From Piromyces finnis (taxonomy: Eukaryota > Neocallimastigomycota > Neocallimastigomycetes > Neocallimastigales > Neocallimastigaceae): a DNA stretch of 64,000 nucleotides. Numbering within the stretch: position 1 is the stretch's first letter; each line of letters starts with the position of its first letter. Location of the stretch: the NCBI GenBank assembly GCA_002104945.1, contig MCFH01000074.1, forward strand, positions 160,177-224,176, read 5' to 3'. The notes under the pieces are model-generated. The model worked only from the letters and a program-made list of their open reading frames with translations, searched no databases and was not told where the DNA came from. Made by a program: the position numbers and the translations under genes. Below, piece by piece: positions 1 through 12,298 of this stretch.

Positions 1-22
1 TATACCTAATTTAAATTAAAAG

Positions 23-97
23 ATACATATTGAAGCAGCAAAACTACTTCAATTTACTGAAGAAGAATTTTTAAAAGCTTTAAATTGGAGTAATTAA
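23..97 (+). CDS. possible 3'-terminal exon of an unidentified gene
   Basis: A short open stretch follows an AG acceptor at 21-22 and reads 24 codons to a TAA at 95-97. The peptide is rich in Glu, Leu and Lys and includes IEAAKLLQFTEEEFLKALN. It looks like a protein end rather than random AT-rich translation, because it uses Ala, Gln, Glu and Trp codons in an otherwise A/T-only area. The rest of the gene lies left of the window. I do not recognise the family. It could also be a chance open stretch. Confidence 0.35.
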   Translation: MHIEAAKLLQFTEEEFLKALNWSN

Positions 98-881
98 ATA
101 ATAATAAGGATGAATAATGAATAATCTGTTACAATTAATAATATTTCTTTATATACCTCTTCAAAAAAAAAAAAAAAAAAAAAAAACATTATTAAAATAA
201 TAATACCTTTATCAACAAAATATTTAATATACTAATAACTTCAATAATCTATATTATAGAAGATTTAATATTAACTATGTTAACTATACTATATTATCTA
301 TTCTTTTTTTTTTTTTTTTTCTTAAAAAAAAAAAAAAAAATAAAAACAAGCAAATTGACTTGTAATTTTATGAAATTAACTACAAATATTTTTTGTAATT
401 ATTTTTAAACTATAATAAAATAAAATAAAATAAAATAAAAAATAATTACTTAATATATAAATATATTTAGAATTTAATTGAAATTATACTAATTCAATTA
501 AATGAATATATTTTCCTACTTTTCTTTTTTTTTTTTTTTTTCTTTTCCTAATAATCATATAAAAATGAATAAAATGGTTGAATTACATTTCATTTTAAAT
601 TTTTAATATATATATTATTGGGTGATATTTATAGTGATGAATGTATTTATTTAAATTTAAAATGTCTTTAAATAATAAATAGCATAATTATTATTAGTAT
701 TGTTATTACTATTTTTTTTTTTTAAAAAAAAAAAAAGAGCTAAAGATTTGGGATAATATTCTATAAATTCTATAAATAAAAGGTATATATATTTAATAAT
801 TAAATTTAAAATTAAAAAATCATTGTTTTAAAAAATACATTAATAGGCTTTTTTTTGTTTTGTTTTCCCGAATCATTTTAC
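98..881. other. AT-rich intergenic sequence, no gene seen
   Basis: This stretch holds homopolymer runs (A at about 163-186, T at about 304-320 and 526-541) and an AAAAT/AATAA pentamer repeat near 416-440. No coding exon or RNA gene is recognisable. It would contain the 3' flanks of two convergent genes (the exon ending at 97 and the Lrp1 gene ending at 882). Confidence 0.6.
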
Positions 882-1737
882 TTATTTTTTACTTTTTTTG
901 GTTTTAGTAGCATTAGAATCTGAATTAGCCTTTCTTTTTCCTTTGGTTTTAGTTTTGGATGAAGAAACAATCTTTTCCGCTACTTCTTCTTTTTCCCCTT
1001 CTCCTTCTCCTTTACCATTTTTTATTTTTTCTACTTCTTCAGATACTGAATTTAGAAGATTTTCTACTGATTTTTTAATTTCTTCTTCTTTCACTTTTTG
1101 TTCGGAATTAAGAGCATTTTTTATCATTCTTCCTGCAGCGTCTTTATCAAGTTTAAATTTAGCTAAAAATCAAAAAAGATTGTAAAAAATAATAAATATT
1201 ATATATATATATATAAATATTTTTAGATTTAAAATTAAAAATATTTTTTTTTCAAATATAATTGTTATAATTATTTAATTTTGTAATATACCTTTTGTGT
1301 CATTCTTTTCTAATTTTTGTATTTTAATGAAATATTTTTTTACTCTATCAAGTTCTTTCATTATTGGATGGTCTTTGGTTGGAACACCATTGGTTTTTAA
1401 ATATACTTTTAAAAAATTTATATTAATTATAGTAATATTAATTATAATGATATAAATAGATATTATTGCTTTTTTTTTTTTTTTTTTTTTTACTACTTTT
1501 TTTTTTTATACTATATATATATATATACTAATGTTGAATATTGAATTATATACCATATAAAAGAGTATCAATGACATAGGCCATCATAATATTAAATTTT
1601 GCTCTATTCATGTTATCTAATTTAGAAAGTTGTTCTTGATATGATTTTGAAAATATTTCTTCTAAAATAGTTTGAACATTGTCAATATTGGCATCCAAAT
1701 TATCAACGTAAAGTTTTAAATTATCTAAAATATCCAT
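882..1737 (-). CDS. LRP1: Lrp1/Rrp47-like exosome cofactor (C1D / Sas10-Utp3-C1D family), three exons
   Basis: Three exons join in frame on the minus strand: 1737-1554, 1405-1292 and 1162-882, giving 192 residues. Both introns (148 and 129 nt) start GTATAT, end AG and are phase 1. The join after exon 1 restores LLYVYLKTNGVPTKDHP, which matches the C1D family signature (VYL-x-x-x-G-x-x-x-x-x-HP followed by ELxRV). Residues 1-100 form the helical Sas10/C1D domain. The C-terminal 90 residues are an acidic stretch followed by a Lys-rich tail (KTKGKRKAN, TKKSKK) typical of the RNA-binding tail of yeast Lrp1, which is of similar length. Family members are nuclear, bind Rrp6 and assist the exosome in processing rRNA and snoRNA. 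The family call rests on motif recognition only; the exon joins are seen directly. It is the only clear intact host protein gene in the window. Confidence 0.82.
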
Positions 1738-2839
1738 TTTAATTTGATATAATGTTAATCTTTATTTTTTTAAAGAAAAATTAGATTTTAAAATGTAATT
1801 TTAAGATTTTTAAAATTATAATATATATATATATATATAAAAAAAAAAAAATTCAAAAAAATACTTTTAATTTTTATTGGCTAAATTTTATATAAAATTC
1901 AAATTTTTAATAATTGGATTGAAATTTGAAATTTTCAAAGTTTTTTGTTACTTTTAAAAGGTACTGCTTTTTTTCATTTATTTCAATAAAGATCATTGCA
2001 TTATTAAGCAATTAAAGGAAAAGTATTTAATATTGAATTATACCCATATTATTATTATAAAGAATATTATATTGATTTCATGAATAATTATAACACAATT
2101 TTTCATAAATATATTATAAATATTATGATTGAAAGGAAAATATTTATATATATATATTAAAAGACCTTTAAATATTAATATAAAAAGTAATATCAATATA
2201 TGTTATTAGATTTGAAATTTAAAAATATTTCATCTAAAGTAATGATAAAGAGTAATCTATTTATTAGTATATTTAATTCTATTAAATACCAAGAACAATT
2301 ATTGAATAATGATATCTTTAAAGAAAATGTCTTTTATTATTACAATTTAATATATAGTTTTATTTAATTATTTTAAAAAAAAAAGTTTTCTAAAAATATA
2401 TAAAATATTAATTTTTTTTGTTATTTTATTTAAAGGAATTGTTTTCATTTTATTTTTGTTATTAGTAATCATTGAATGGTAAATATTTAATAAACTTTTA
2501 TTTTTTATCTTCAAAAAATATACTTTTGAATAACTAATACAATTTGATTCTATTTATTTCTATTTATTAATTCATCTGAGAAAGTATTTATATTATTTTT
2601 TATAATTGAGTTTTGTAAATACTTTTACCTTTTCTTTATTTATTTATTCATATTTTCTATTTTTTTAATATATTTATTAAGAAATATTATATTATTATAT
2701 ACGATTGTTTTATATTCTAGCCAGATTAATAAAGACTTAATTAGTCATGTATAAGTAACATACTCTGGAATCATATATATTATAATAACAATAATGCTAA
2801 TCTAACCTTTATAAGATCATCGGATCATATACATCAATT
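1738..2839. other. AT-rich intergenic sequence, no gene seen
   Basis: Upstream flank of the Lrp1-like gene. AT dinucleotide runs lie near 1818-1838. No coding exon, RNA gene or LTR end could be recognised. Confidence 0.5.
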
Positions 2840-4490
2840 ATGGGTCATAACACATTCATAATTAATTTATATAATTCCATGACTAATAAAATATCCTCCA
2901 ATAATAACAACATCTATAATATTGACTACAAATTATGGCACAGAAGGTCAGGATATTTTTACAGTAATAATTTCGACAAATATTTAAAGGACAAACAATG
3001 CAATAATTATAAATGTCCTTACTGCGGTATTTCAAAACTAGAACGACTTCCTCATAATAAAGAAACCCCCAAAACTGGCAAGATTCTAGAAACTATTCAC
3101 TCTAACATTATTGGTCCTGTACCTCTTAAAACTTATAATTGCTATATCTGCCAAAATGAACTGAAACATATATCAATTAAATATAAAGATTGCATACTTT
3201 AATGTCAAACTTAACAAAGAAATATATACCGCAATTTCCATAGGATACTGGAAACTCAACAAAGCATTATACGGTCTCAAATAATCTGGCAGACAGTGGA
3301 ATGAAACTATCATGGATTCCTCAAAATTGTGTTCACGCAATTAAAATCAGAGCAATGTATATTCAAACTTGGTATTGATGGAAATATAAAATGTATCATG
3401 GGGTTATATGTAGATGAAATATTCATAGCCGGTGAAGAATCCAATATATCTATTTCAATAAGTAATATCAAAGAAAGACTTAAAGTTTCAAAAATGTGAA
3501 CCTGTGTACTTTATATTAAGAATAAAAAGTGGAAAAATTAATAATCAACAACCATAACATATACAACATATACAGTATATCTCAATTGTGTTTATAAACA
3601 ATATTCTCAACAAATTTAATATCAAAAATACAAGACTCTCAAAATGTAAAAGTATAAAGTTAAAACAGATTTTATACTTAAAGCAAAACAATTTTTATTA
3701 ACACAGAAAATAAAAAAATAAACATTATATTTTTTATTTTTAAAACAGTTTATTTAAAATTCTTATAAAATATTATTAATCATATAATAAAAAATAATTA
3801 AAATATTAAAAAATAACAGTTACATTGATTTAACAAACCAAAAACTACATGCATTTATATTTTTCATAATTATATTCTAATATATTATTCTATTTAAATA
3901 AACATATACTTAATATAAAATAAACAAAACTAATCTAATTAAATAATAAAATAATAAAGCTAAACTAAAACTAATTCATTATACTTTTAATTCAATTTGA
4001 GTAAGCATAAACTGAATAAAGCCATATGTATTATCTATAAATTAATTTAATACTATTAATACTATTCATAATATATTTCCTATTGAAATATAAACACACT
4101 TATTTTTAAAACAAAATTAAAATTATTAAATTATTCTAAATTTAAATAAAAAAGTATTTAAAAACATTTTGAATATTTAAAATATTTGAAATATTTAAAT
4201 TTATTTAAAATTCTTTTATTCCTTAAATTTAAATATTTATCTTAATTTAAATTTAACGGAATTATTATAAAACAATTTACTATTAAATTATTCCATAAAA
4301 TTTATTCTAACAACAAAGGAATATAAAATTAAATATAATGGAATGGGAGAAATATTGGATATATCGATTTAGACTTTGCTGGAGATATAGAAGATAGAAA
4401 ACCAACTTCTGGAAATATGATATTAATGGGAAGAAGCCCTATTTGTTGGAAATTCAAGAAGCAAAGCTATTCTATATTATTATAACTTAA
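2840..4490 (+). pseudogene. Ty1/copia retrotransposon relic (integrase zinc region, RT and RNase H fragments)
   Basis: Fragments appear in copia order. First, 2840-3202 encodes the GAG-pre-integrase region: LWHRR, then CPYCG, and a KILETIHSNIIGPV stretch that in intact elements leads into the integrase core. Then, across frameshifts at 3240-3560, come RT pieces: LNKALYGLK, followed by GLYVDEIFIAG (the YVDD box mutated to YVDE) and RIKSGKINNQ. A solo LTR interrupts the relic at 3645. After it, 4345-4470 encodes the RNase H signature GYIDLDFAGDIEDRKPTSG and ICWKFKKQ. Most of the integrase and the middle of RT are missing and several stops are present, so the copy is dead. It is the oldest-looking element here and the clearest copia-type one; all the others are Ty3/gypsy type. 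Confidence 0.8.
3645..4312 (-). repeat. solo LTR, family L, inserted in the copia relic
   Basis: This segment is the inverse complement of most of the solo LTR at 8623-9332 (for example, the blocks at 3845-3900 and 4170-4290 align with 9185-9125 and 8850-8735). It starts TGTAAAAG and ends about CTAACA. It splits the copia relic between its RT and RNase H fragments. The copies differ by many substitutions and indels, so it is old. The left end is clear; the right end is approximate to within about 10 bp. Confidence 0.6.
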
Positions 4491-6444
4491 TAATTAATTT
4501 CGTAGAATATTTTTCTGTCCTTTATGAAATTTTTATATAAAGAAAATTTTATATTTACCTTATTTTGATTCTCCGGTTCGTAGAACCATTGATATAATTT
4601 GATAATAATCTTAATTTTGAATTTTAATTCAAAAAGCGATTATTACATTATATTTATAGATATAACTGTAAAAGTTATATTTATAAGATATTGTTTTATA
4701 AAAATTAATAAAAATTGTTTTATGATACCACTAAATTGTTTTATTAGAAATACATGTTTTTCTAATATTTAAAGATTTAAAATTTTATTTATTTAATTAT
4801 GAAACTGATTATTAAGATTATAAAAATATTAACTAAACTATATAATATTTCTTTAATAATAATAATAATAATGATTAAAATAAGGATATTTACATGTATT
4901 TATATTTTCTTTTAAATTTAAACTATTTACATTAAAATAATAAAATTAATAACTATTTATAATAAAAGTAATAAAAGTAATTAGAAATAACAATAAAAGA
5001 AATAATTAAAAGTTAAAGAATATAAAAAGTTGTTTATTTTACAAGTAATTAAAGTAATAATTATTTTTAATATTTTAATAAAAGTGTTTAATTATATTAT
5101 TTTATAACATGAATTATTATATTTGTTAACTTTTAAAGTGTAATCAACTAAAGAAATTATTGAATATTTAACAATTAATTTAACAAAAGTTATATATTTT
5201 GATCTCGATTAATTAAAGTTTATTATTTTCTTTCAATAATCAAAGTATATGCAGTGTTAAGGATTAATTTCATTTTAAAATTTTTGTAAAGTAATTATAA
5301 ACTATAATTTATTTTAAGTTATAGTTTAGGGTTAACTTAAAAATCAGGTTTAATAATAATTTTACATTTATTAATTTCATTATTTATAAATTTGATGCAT
5401 TGACCGATAAATTTTTAAATAATATAATATTTTTAATAAATAATAAATTCTATGATTTAGATGAAACAATAAATTTAAAATAAAATACGTTTTATAATTA
5501 GCAAATAAATCTCTTTAAAACTTGAAATAAACTCTTTAATTATGTTTTTAAATTATCTTTTATTATATTTTTATTATTTATTTATTATCTATTTATTGTC
5601 TGTCTTTTTACAGAAGAAATTTGTCTTCCTTTTATACATTTTTTATTTATTACATGTACTATTATTTTAACTATTAAATTTCACTATTATTATTGTTATT
5701 ATTTGTTAAAATTAAAAGAATAAATTAAAATTATACTTTAGTATTATAAAATATTACTTATTTTATCTTTTTTTGCTTCAAAATGTTCAAATTTAAAAAA
5801 ATTATTATAATCTATCATTAACTTATCATTAAATGTATAATACATTAAATAAAATAATTAAAATTTAAAATTAAAAGAATATTAAAATAAAATTAAAATA
5901 AAATTATAACAAAATTAAAATATTAAAAGTATCAATTATTATAAACACTCATTTTATACAGAAACATAGAAGAGTTCTGTATTTTATCTTTGAAATTGTT
6001 ATTATTGTTCTATTTCCATGTTTTAAGTTTGTCACTTTTAGTAATAATTACTTAATTATTTAATCATTAGTTTATAAATATAATTTTAAAAGAATTTCTA
6101 TAGAACACTTGGATAAAACACTAATTTGATGTATACCATTCTATTTAAGTTTATTTATTCATTTTTATTTATTTATTAATTATTATTTTTATTAATACAC
6201 TGTTTAATTAAGGCGTTTTTATTTAATAATTTATTTATATTTATTTCTATTAATTAGGTCGACCTTATTATTATTTAATAAAGAGAATCTTATTTAAAAG
6301 GGTTATATTTTTCATAGAATTATTATTCATTTATTTTAAAGAGTTAGAGTTATTTTTATTTGTTCTCATTAAAAGTCACTATGGGTTAAGTTGTGTTTAT
6401 TCAGCTAGTTTTTATTATATTTTTGTGTGAGTAACATATCACAA
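4491..6444. other. AT-rich sequence without recognisable genes
   Basis: About 2 kb of A/T-dominated DNA with ATA/ATT triplet runs (for example 4856-4872). It may include the decayed end and LTR of the copia relic (a last patch of mixed composition lies at 4560-4625), but nothing can be assigned. Confidence 0.5.
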
Positions 6445-6885
6445 ATGTTACTGTTCGAGGAAATTAATTTATTTATAAAATATTAATAAATTTATTAATA
6501 TATAATATTAAAATAAAATAAGAAAAATTGTTTTATTAAAATATTTGTTTTATTAGTATTTTAAAATATAATATTATGAATAAGAAAATAAAAAAAAATC
6601 TATATTTTCTAACTCTTATAATATATTTGTAAAGATATAAAATGTACAATAATTCTTGTGATAATCATCCTTTGAATATACGCCACAACTATATTTTTTA
6701 TGTAAACTTAATATTTTGTTGTAAATAAATTTATGGATTTTATGTATTTATTATAAATTTACCAATTTATAATAATTAAGGTTTATAATTTATATTTTAT
6801 ATCATATGCCTGCCCTAAAATACAACTATATGGTAGTTGGAAATTTTTTTATTTATATTTTTAAGATGTACTGGTCGTTCTAACT
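6445..6885. repeat. LTR-like fragment related to the 13624-14334 repeat
   Basis: Begins TGTTACTGTTCGAGGAAATT and follows the 13624 repeat (TGTTACGGTTCGAGGAATTT) for roughly 200 bp, through the ATTAATAAATTTATTAATAT and AATTGTTTTATTA blocks, before diverging. It lies directly beside the 3' end of the gypsy relic at 6886, so it could be that relic's own terminal repeat. Its right end cannot be fixed. Confidence 0.4.
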
Positions 6886-7739
6886 TCAATTTTGTATCTG
6901 GGTCTTTAAAAAGACCATATTAAATTGTTTATTTATCACCTTATATGGTCCTACAAAGTATGGATCCAGTTTATATCTTAAAAAGTCTCTAACTTTCACT
7001 AAATATCCAACTTTAATTTCATTTTGTTTATTAAAACTTGTTTCTTCTTTTCTTTTAATTTCCCAATATTTATTATTTTTGTTTATATTTTCGCATGCTT
7101 CTAATATCCACTTATAGTGGTCTGTAAAATTTTCCAATAGTTGTTCTTCTTTCGTTCTCTGAACACTGGCTATTGGTAATGAGCTAGCGATTTCGAATGA
7201 TTGTCTAGTCATAAATGAGTGAAAGGAGCTTCTATTGGTGTGGTATATTTTTCTGTTGGGTCCGGAACTTCATTTTTCTTATTTAACTGACAGGTTTGAC
7301 ATTCTTTAATTATTCTCTTTATGTCAGTTGTCATTCCCCTCTAGTAATAATCCTTCTTAATTTGTTCATAGGTTTTTTCAAATCCTTCATGCCCTATTAA
7401 ATGGGCTTTCCAAATTATTTTAAAATTTTCTTCTGGTGGAACGCTTCTTATATTATTTAAGAAGCTTTATTACTCCAACAGGTTTACACTAATAAAAGTG
7501 GTTTATTAGAAAATTTGTTGTTAATTTATTTTTTTTTTATTTTTATTAATTTTATTTGTTAATAAAAACACAAAGGAAAATTTTTATTATTTATAATTTT
7601 ACAGCTATTTATATTTTTTCAATATTTAAATAATCCAATTAAAAAAAATATAATTCTAAATCTTTAATTTGATTTAAATAATTTAATTAATAAAACTTAA
7701 AGAAATAAAGCATTAATTATATAAAATAATTAATATATT

Positions 7740-8622
7740 AGTTTTGTTGGAAACAATATGAATCGAACAATATGATGGTTTGATTCATAGTCTTAGTATT
7801 TTACAACTAGGACAAGTTTCTAAATCTAATAATAAACAGATTCGTTACATCTGGTGGACTAATTATTTTTTTTATAATAGTTTTTGTCTTTGAAATAATT
7901 TTCTCCATTTAATTTAATTTTATTTTCCTCGATGAAAGATTTCATAAGGTCAACCATTGTAATACTGACACAGAAAGAATAGATTACTATTCTATTACAA
8001 TAACACTAAATTTAAAATAAAAAATAAAAATTGTTTTATTAAAAAATATCTTTTATTATAATAGAAATTTTATTAGTAACAATTACATCGATAAAATGAT
8101 GAAAAATATCTTCTATTTATATTTTTCCTAATTACATTTATATTATATTATAACTATTTATTTCTTATATATTATTATTTAAAATCTACACTAAAATCTT
8201 AATTATTAATAAATATTTAAACTATAACTATTTTTAGTAAAATACAATCGGCAATTCAAATTAACTACTATTCAATTTGAATATGTGCCCATGTATTATT
8301 GATATATTAATCATTTATTATTTATATACTATTTATCTATTTCTATGAAAAAAACAATACTAAAACTAGGGATTTAAATTGAGAATATTAATTTACTTGT
8401 TAAACATTAAAAATAAACTAAAAATTTATTTTGTTTTAAACTTTAATTATTAATAAATAAATTATGTCTCATTTTCTTTTTCTGAATATAATTTGTGTAA
8501 CTTAAACAATAATACTTGTGGCTTAAGTTACATTAAAGATATCAAGTTGAGGCGTTTGATATCTTTACAACCATAATCTCATTTTCATTTGCTACCATAC
8601 TTGTAACACCCTCCTAATTATT
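7740..8622 (-). pseudogene. possible copia-type gag start fragment, split by a solo LTR
   Basis: With the solo LTR at 7958-8569 removed, the minus strand reads a short frame from about 8600 to 7850. It contains MVANENEIMVDLMKSFIEE followed by KIKLNGENYFK. The last block resembles the LxGxNYxxW start of copia Gag proteins. It is short, ends in stops, and cannot be tied to the relic at 2840. Low confidence. Confidence 0.3.
7958..8569 (-). repeat. solo LTR of element B family, TSD ACCAT
   Basis: 612 bp, TGTAATACTGACAC at the left and GATATCTTTACA at the right. It is colinear with the LTRs of element B at 21452 and 32520. The 5-bp ACCAT at 7953-7957 is repeated at 8570-8574, so it is a solo LTR left by recombination of a full element. 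It keeps the self-primer block AATAACAATTACAT-like sequence near 8078-8090. Confidence 0.88.
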
Positions 8623-9332
8623 TGTAAAGATATAATATATATCTTTAGATTATTTAATAATTAACTATTAATTATTAAATAATAAATTAATATTTATTAA
8701 AATTAACTATGAAATTTTTAATATTCAATGGAATAATTTAATAATAAATTGTTTTATAATAATTCCGTTAAAATTAAATTAAGATAAATATTTAAATTTA
8801 AGGAACAAAAGAATTTTAATTAAATTTAAATATTTCAAATATTTTAAATATTCATAATAACTTTAAATACTTTTTATTTAAATTTAGAATAGTTTAATAA
8901 TTTTAACTGAGTTTTAAAAATAGATGTGTTTATATTTCAATAGGAAATATATTAAGAATAGTATTGATAATATTAAATTAATTTATAGATAATACATGAG
9001 CTTTATTCAATTTTGAGTTTACTCAAATTGAATTAAAAGTATAATGAATTAGTTTTAGTTTAGTTTTATTATTTTATTATTTAATTAGATTAGTTTTGTT
9101 TATTTTATATTAAATATATGTTTATTTAAATAGAATAATATATTAGAATATAATTATGAAAAAATATAAATACATGTAAATTTATCAATTGAATCGATGT
9201 AATTGTTATTTTATTTCTAACCATTAATAAAGAAGATAATTTTTAAAAAAAAAAACTCCTATTTTTATTTTATCGTGTGTTTAATTGTTTTATTGTTAAA
9301 TATATAATCTGTTTTAAGATTAATATTTTACA
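8623..9332 (+). repeat. solo LTR, family L, TSD TTATT
   Basis: 710 bp from TGTAAAGATAT to ATATTTTACA, flanked by TTATT at 8618-8622 and 9333-9337. It shares with the B-family LTR the first bases and the block GATGTAATTGTTATT (about 9196-9210), preceded about 35 bp upstream by TATAAATA. The rest of the sequence is different. An inverted second copy lies at 3645-4312. No internal region of this family is in the window. Confidence 0.75.
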
Positions 9333-9587
9333 TTATTTTTATTTACTGTGCTTATTTTAAAATTCTTCTCCATATAACTATTCAGATTACTATTGAATAT
9401 ATTATCCATATAATTTAATATATTAGTATAATGTTGGTACAATTTTTTCTTGTTATTACAAAAACTCATAGATTTATGTATTTTATACTTAGATTCGGAA
9501 TTTGTATTACATTATAATAAATTGCCTTCTATATGTACCAATTGACTTTTCATATATTTTAATATATCTACTATCCATTGAATTAAT
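9333..9587. other. decayed internal sequence of the gypsy relic
   Basis: AT-rich spacer between the solo LTR and the degenerate tail of the RNase H/linker reading frame that ends at 9588. No domain is recognisable. Confidence 0.4.
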
Positions 9588-10640
9588 TTAATTAAAAATT
9601 TTTTTTAATTTATTTTGATTTAATCTATGTATATTGGAACCTGCTTTTATATTGTCAAATATATTATCAGTATATTTAAATATATTTTCTAATATATGAA
9701 TCAATCCATACATATAATAATTTTTAAATTGAAAATTTTCTCCAATTTCTCTATTATTAGATTCTAAATTTTCTATATATCCTCCAATTTCCCTCAATTT
9801 TTCCAAATTGAGTAAATTTTTGATTTCACTATTAAGGTTTTTGTCCCAGTGAACATTAAAACCTATATTTCTCTTGTTATCCTTCTTAAATTTTATTTTA
9901 TTAATTTTTATAGAGTTTTCTTTAAATTCTTCTTCCTGGTTTCCACTTCCATTTCCTTTTGCTGTTTTAATCCTCGATAGAGCATCCGCTAGTGCATTTT
10001 CTTTTCCTTGCTGATACTTATTTTTAATTCTCAGCATACTAATAAGGATGCATAACCTTGTGTACCTCATACTAATAGGCTCTTTGTTGTCAAACAGATC
10101 TACTAATGGTTTGTGGTCTGTATATAAAAAAGTTTCAAATTTATTTCCTGATATATAGTGTTTAAACTCTTTTGCACAGTAGTATACCGCCGTTCCTTTT
10201 AAGTCGGTAATACTATAATTCCTTTCTGCCTTCGTTAAAGTTCTACTAATGAAGTGTATTGGATGTTCTAAATTGCCTTTTTCATCCACTTGCAATACCA
10301 TCTAAGCAAGCATCTGTTCTAATAAATTGTTTATTATAATCTGAGTATTTCAAAATCTTAAAAGGAAGGGGACCTGGCTTTAATTCAATGTGGTATGGAT
10401 TTAACTTAGATGGAGTTAATTCTTCTGTTGGTGTAATTACCACATCGATATATTCACTGAGAAGGTTGGTAATATCCTTTCTATATGCTGGTTTGGTTCC
10501 AATAAAAATTCGGGATTCATAATATAATCATACGGAGACAAGAATTTTGAATCAACATTAGCATTTAGTGTGACTATATCATTATCAGAGATCTCTTCTT
10601 CCCAATTTAGAAAAAACAATTCTTGGTTGGACCTATATAT

Positions 10641-12298
10641 TTAACAAAGCGTGTAATAATAGTGTAAAAGTTTTACTAAACTTATAATTTAATATTAAAA
10701 TATTAAATTAAATAAAAGATTAAAAGATAACTAGGTTAGAAAAAATGTTTTATTAAAATAATCTTAATTGTTTTATAAATGAATAGTTAAATTATATATT
10801 GTGGTTAAAATAATTTCTTTTTATTTTATTTAAATAAAATATTAATAAAGAATATAATAATAAGATTATTTAATAGCAATACTTATTAAGTATTAATTAT
10901 TGATAATAACCTTTACAAAGATTTTAATTTCATAAACTATTTATACTATTTGTAATTTTACAAAATAACTTTTCAATACATGATTATATTCATAATATAT
11001 TTTATAATACTAAAACTAAACTTAAGACTTATTATTACTAATTATTGAAAATAACTATTGTTTATAATATTTATAATATTAATTATTTCATAATTATAAT
11101 ATAATTCATTGTATATAATATTAATAATTATAATCTTCTAATTCAAAGATTATAAGTTATGTTATTGAAATAATTATTATAAAATAAAGTTAATTAGTTC
11201 CGGAAAATAATTTTAATTTAATTAAAACAATAATTTTCATCCTTTTGAGTGAATGATTTATGTTTGATACATCAGGGGTGATCATTCTCTGAGTAAACAA
11301 TTAATCATTACTAACAAAATATCTTTAAATTGGAATATCTCGTGAACCAGCAGAGATATTGACCTGATTTTAAGATATGTTGTTTATCTTGAGCGTGGCT
11401 TTCTAACGAACATAGTTTCATCCAAAACACAATTATCCAAAATCGCCATTCGTTGAGGAGTTACGATTGTTTTTCCTTATTCAATTTTGACGATAAGGGT
11501 TAAAGTTATTTATTATAAAAATATTAAGGATTAAGGTCATGTCTTAACTTTTTCTAAATTATTTTAAATATTTCTTAATATAATTTTATAATTTATTTGG
11601 AAATAAAATATTGTTGATTTTGAAATTTTATAAGTAATCTCACAATTTCAAGTGATCTTGAAATTGCAGATTTCACTAGTATTCGTGACAAATTTTCTAC
11701 TAATATCAAATTTATAATATATTTATAAAATATTAATAAAATAAAACATGAAAAATGTATACATTTTAATAAGAAATATAGAATTACTTAAGTTTAATTC
11801 TAATTTCTTACAATATATATATTGTCAAAAAGCGATTTTTTATTAAATAAAAGTGTGGTAAGCACACTAGTTATATTAATTAACAAATATAATACGCTTT
11901 CCTATAGAAGGCGTAAAGTTAATAATATTTATATAAAGAAAATTAAATAATATTTTTATTTTAGCAATTACTTAATATCAGCATATATTAAGTTATTAAA
12001 AATATTAAAATTTTTAAAGTTTTAGGTTTTATAGGAGTTTATAAATTTTATTAACTTTAAGTTAAAAAATTACTAACGCTAAAGCTTCGTAATTTTTGTC
12101 AAATTTTGTTCTTTTTATACATGAACAATTTTAATTATTACATTTTTTAATTTTAATTAATTATTATCTAATTATAAAATATTTAATTTTTATAAATTAA
12201 TAATTAATATAATTATTGTAAATAGTTAATAAATTTAAAATAAGATTTTTAATAATAAAATTTTAATAATTTAAAAAAAAATTTAATAATTTCAAATA
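10641..12298. other. AT-rich spacer with one compositionally distinct block at about 11240-11480
   Basis: No open reading frame or LTR pair can be recognised. The 240 bp around 11240-11480 have clearly more G and C than the flanks and contain ATATCTCGTGAACC and CGCCATTCGTTGAGGAGTT. The rest consists of ATT/AAT-rich sequence. The block could be a fragment of a structured leader or an unrecognised repeat. Confidence 0.45.

Larger units (their letters stand above)
6886..10640 (-). pseudogene. Ty3/gypsy relic of the E lineage with RT and integrase cores deleted
   Basis: Read on the minus strand, 10619-10330 covers the protease-RT linker and the start of RT (HIELKPGPLPFK). It then jumps straight to the RNase H start (KYSDYNKQFIRTDACLDG), skipping the whole RT catalytic region. 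RNase H follows at 10301-9980 after a frameshift (SRTLTKAERNYS, TDHKPLVDLF, ENALADALSR). After 2.1 kb of inserted repeats, 7470-7215 encodes the integrase zinc finger (HLIGHEGFEKTYEQIKKDYY, stop, then CQTCQ). This runs directly into 7212-6886, the C-terminal GPY/F module (RYKLDPYFVGPYKV), with the DDE core missing. The C-terminal module closely resembles that of element E (RRKLDPFFTGPLEIV), and there is no chromodomain. It is dead by two deletions, frameshifts and stops. Confidence 0.8.

Noticed and set aside
898-1185. Plus-strand ORF of 95 codons
   Set aside because: It is the antisense of the Lys/Glu-rich last exon of the Lrp1-like gene and has a low-complexity Ser/Phe composition.
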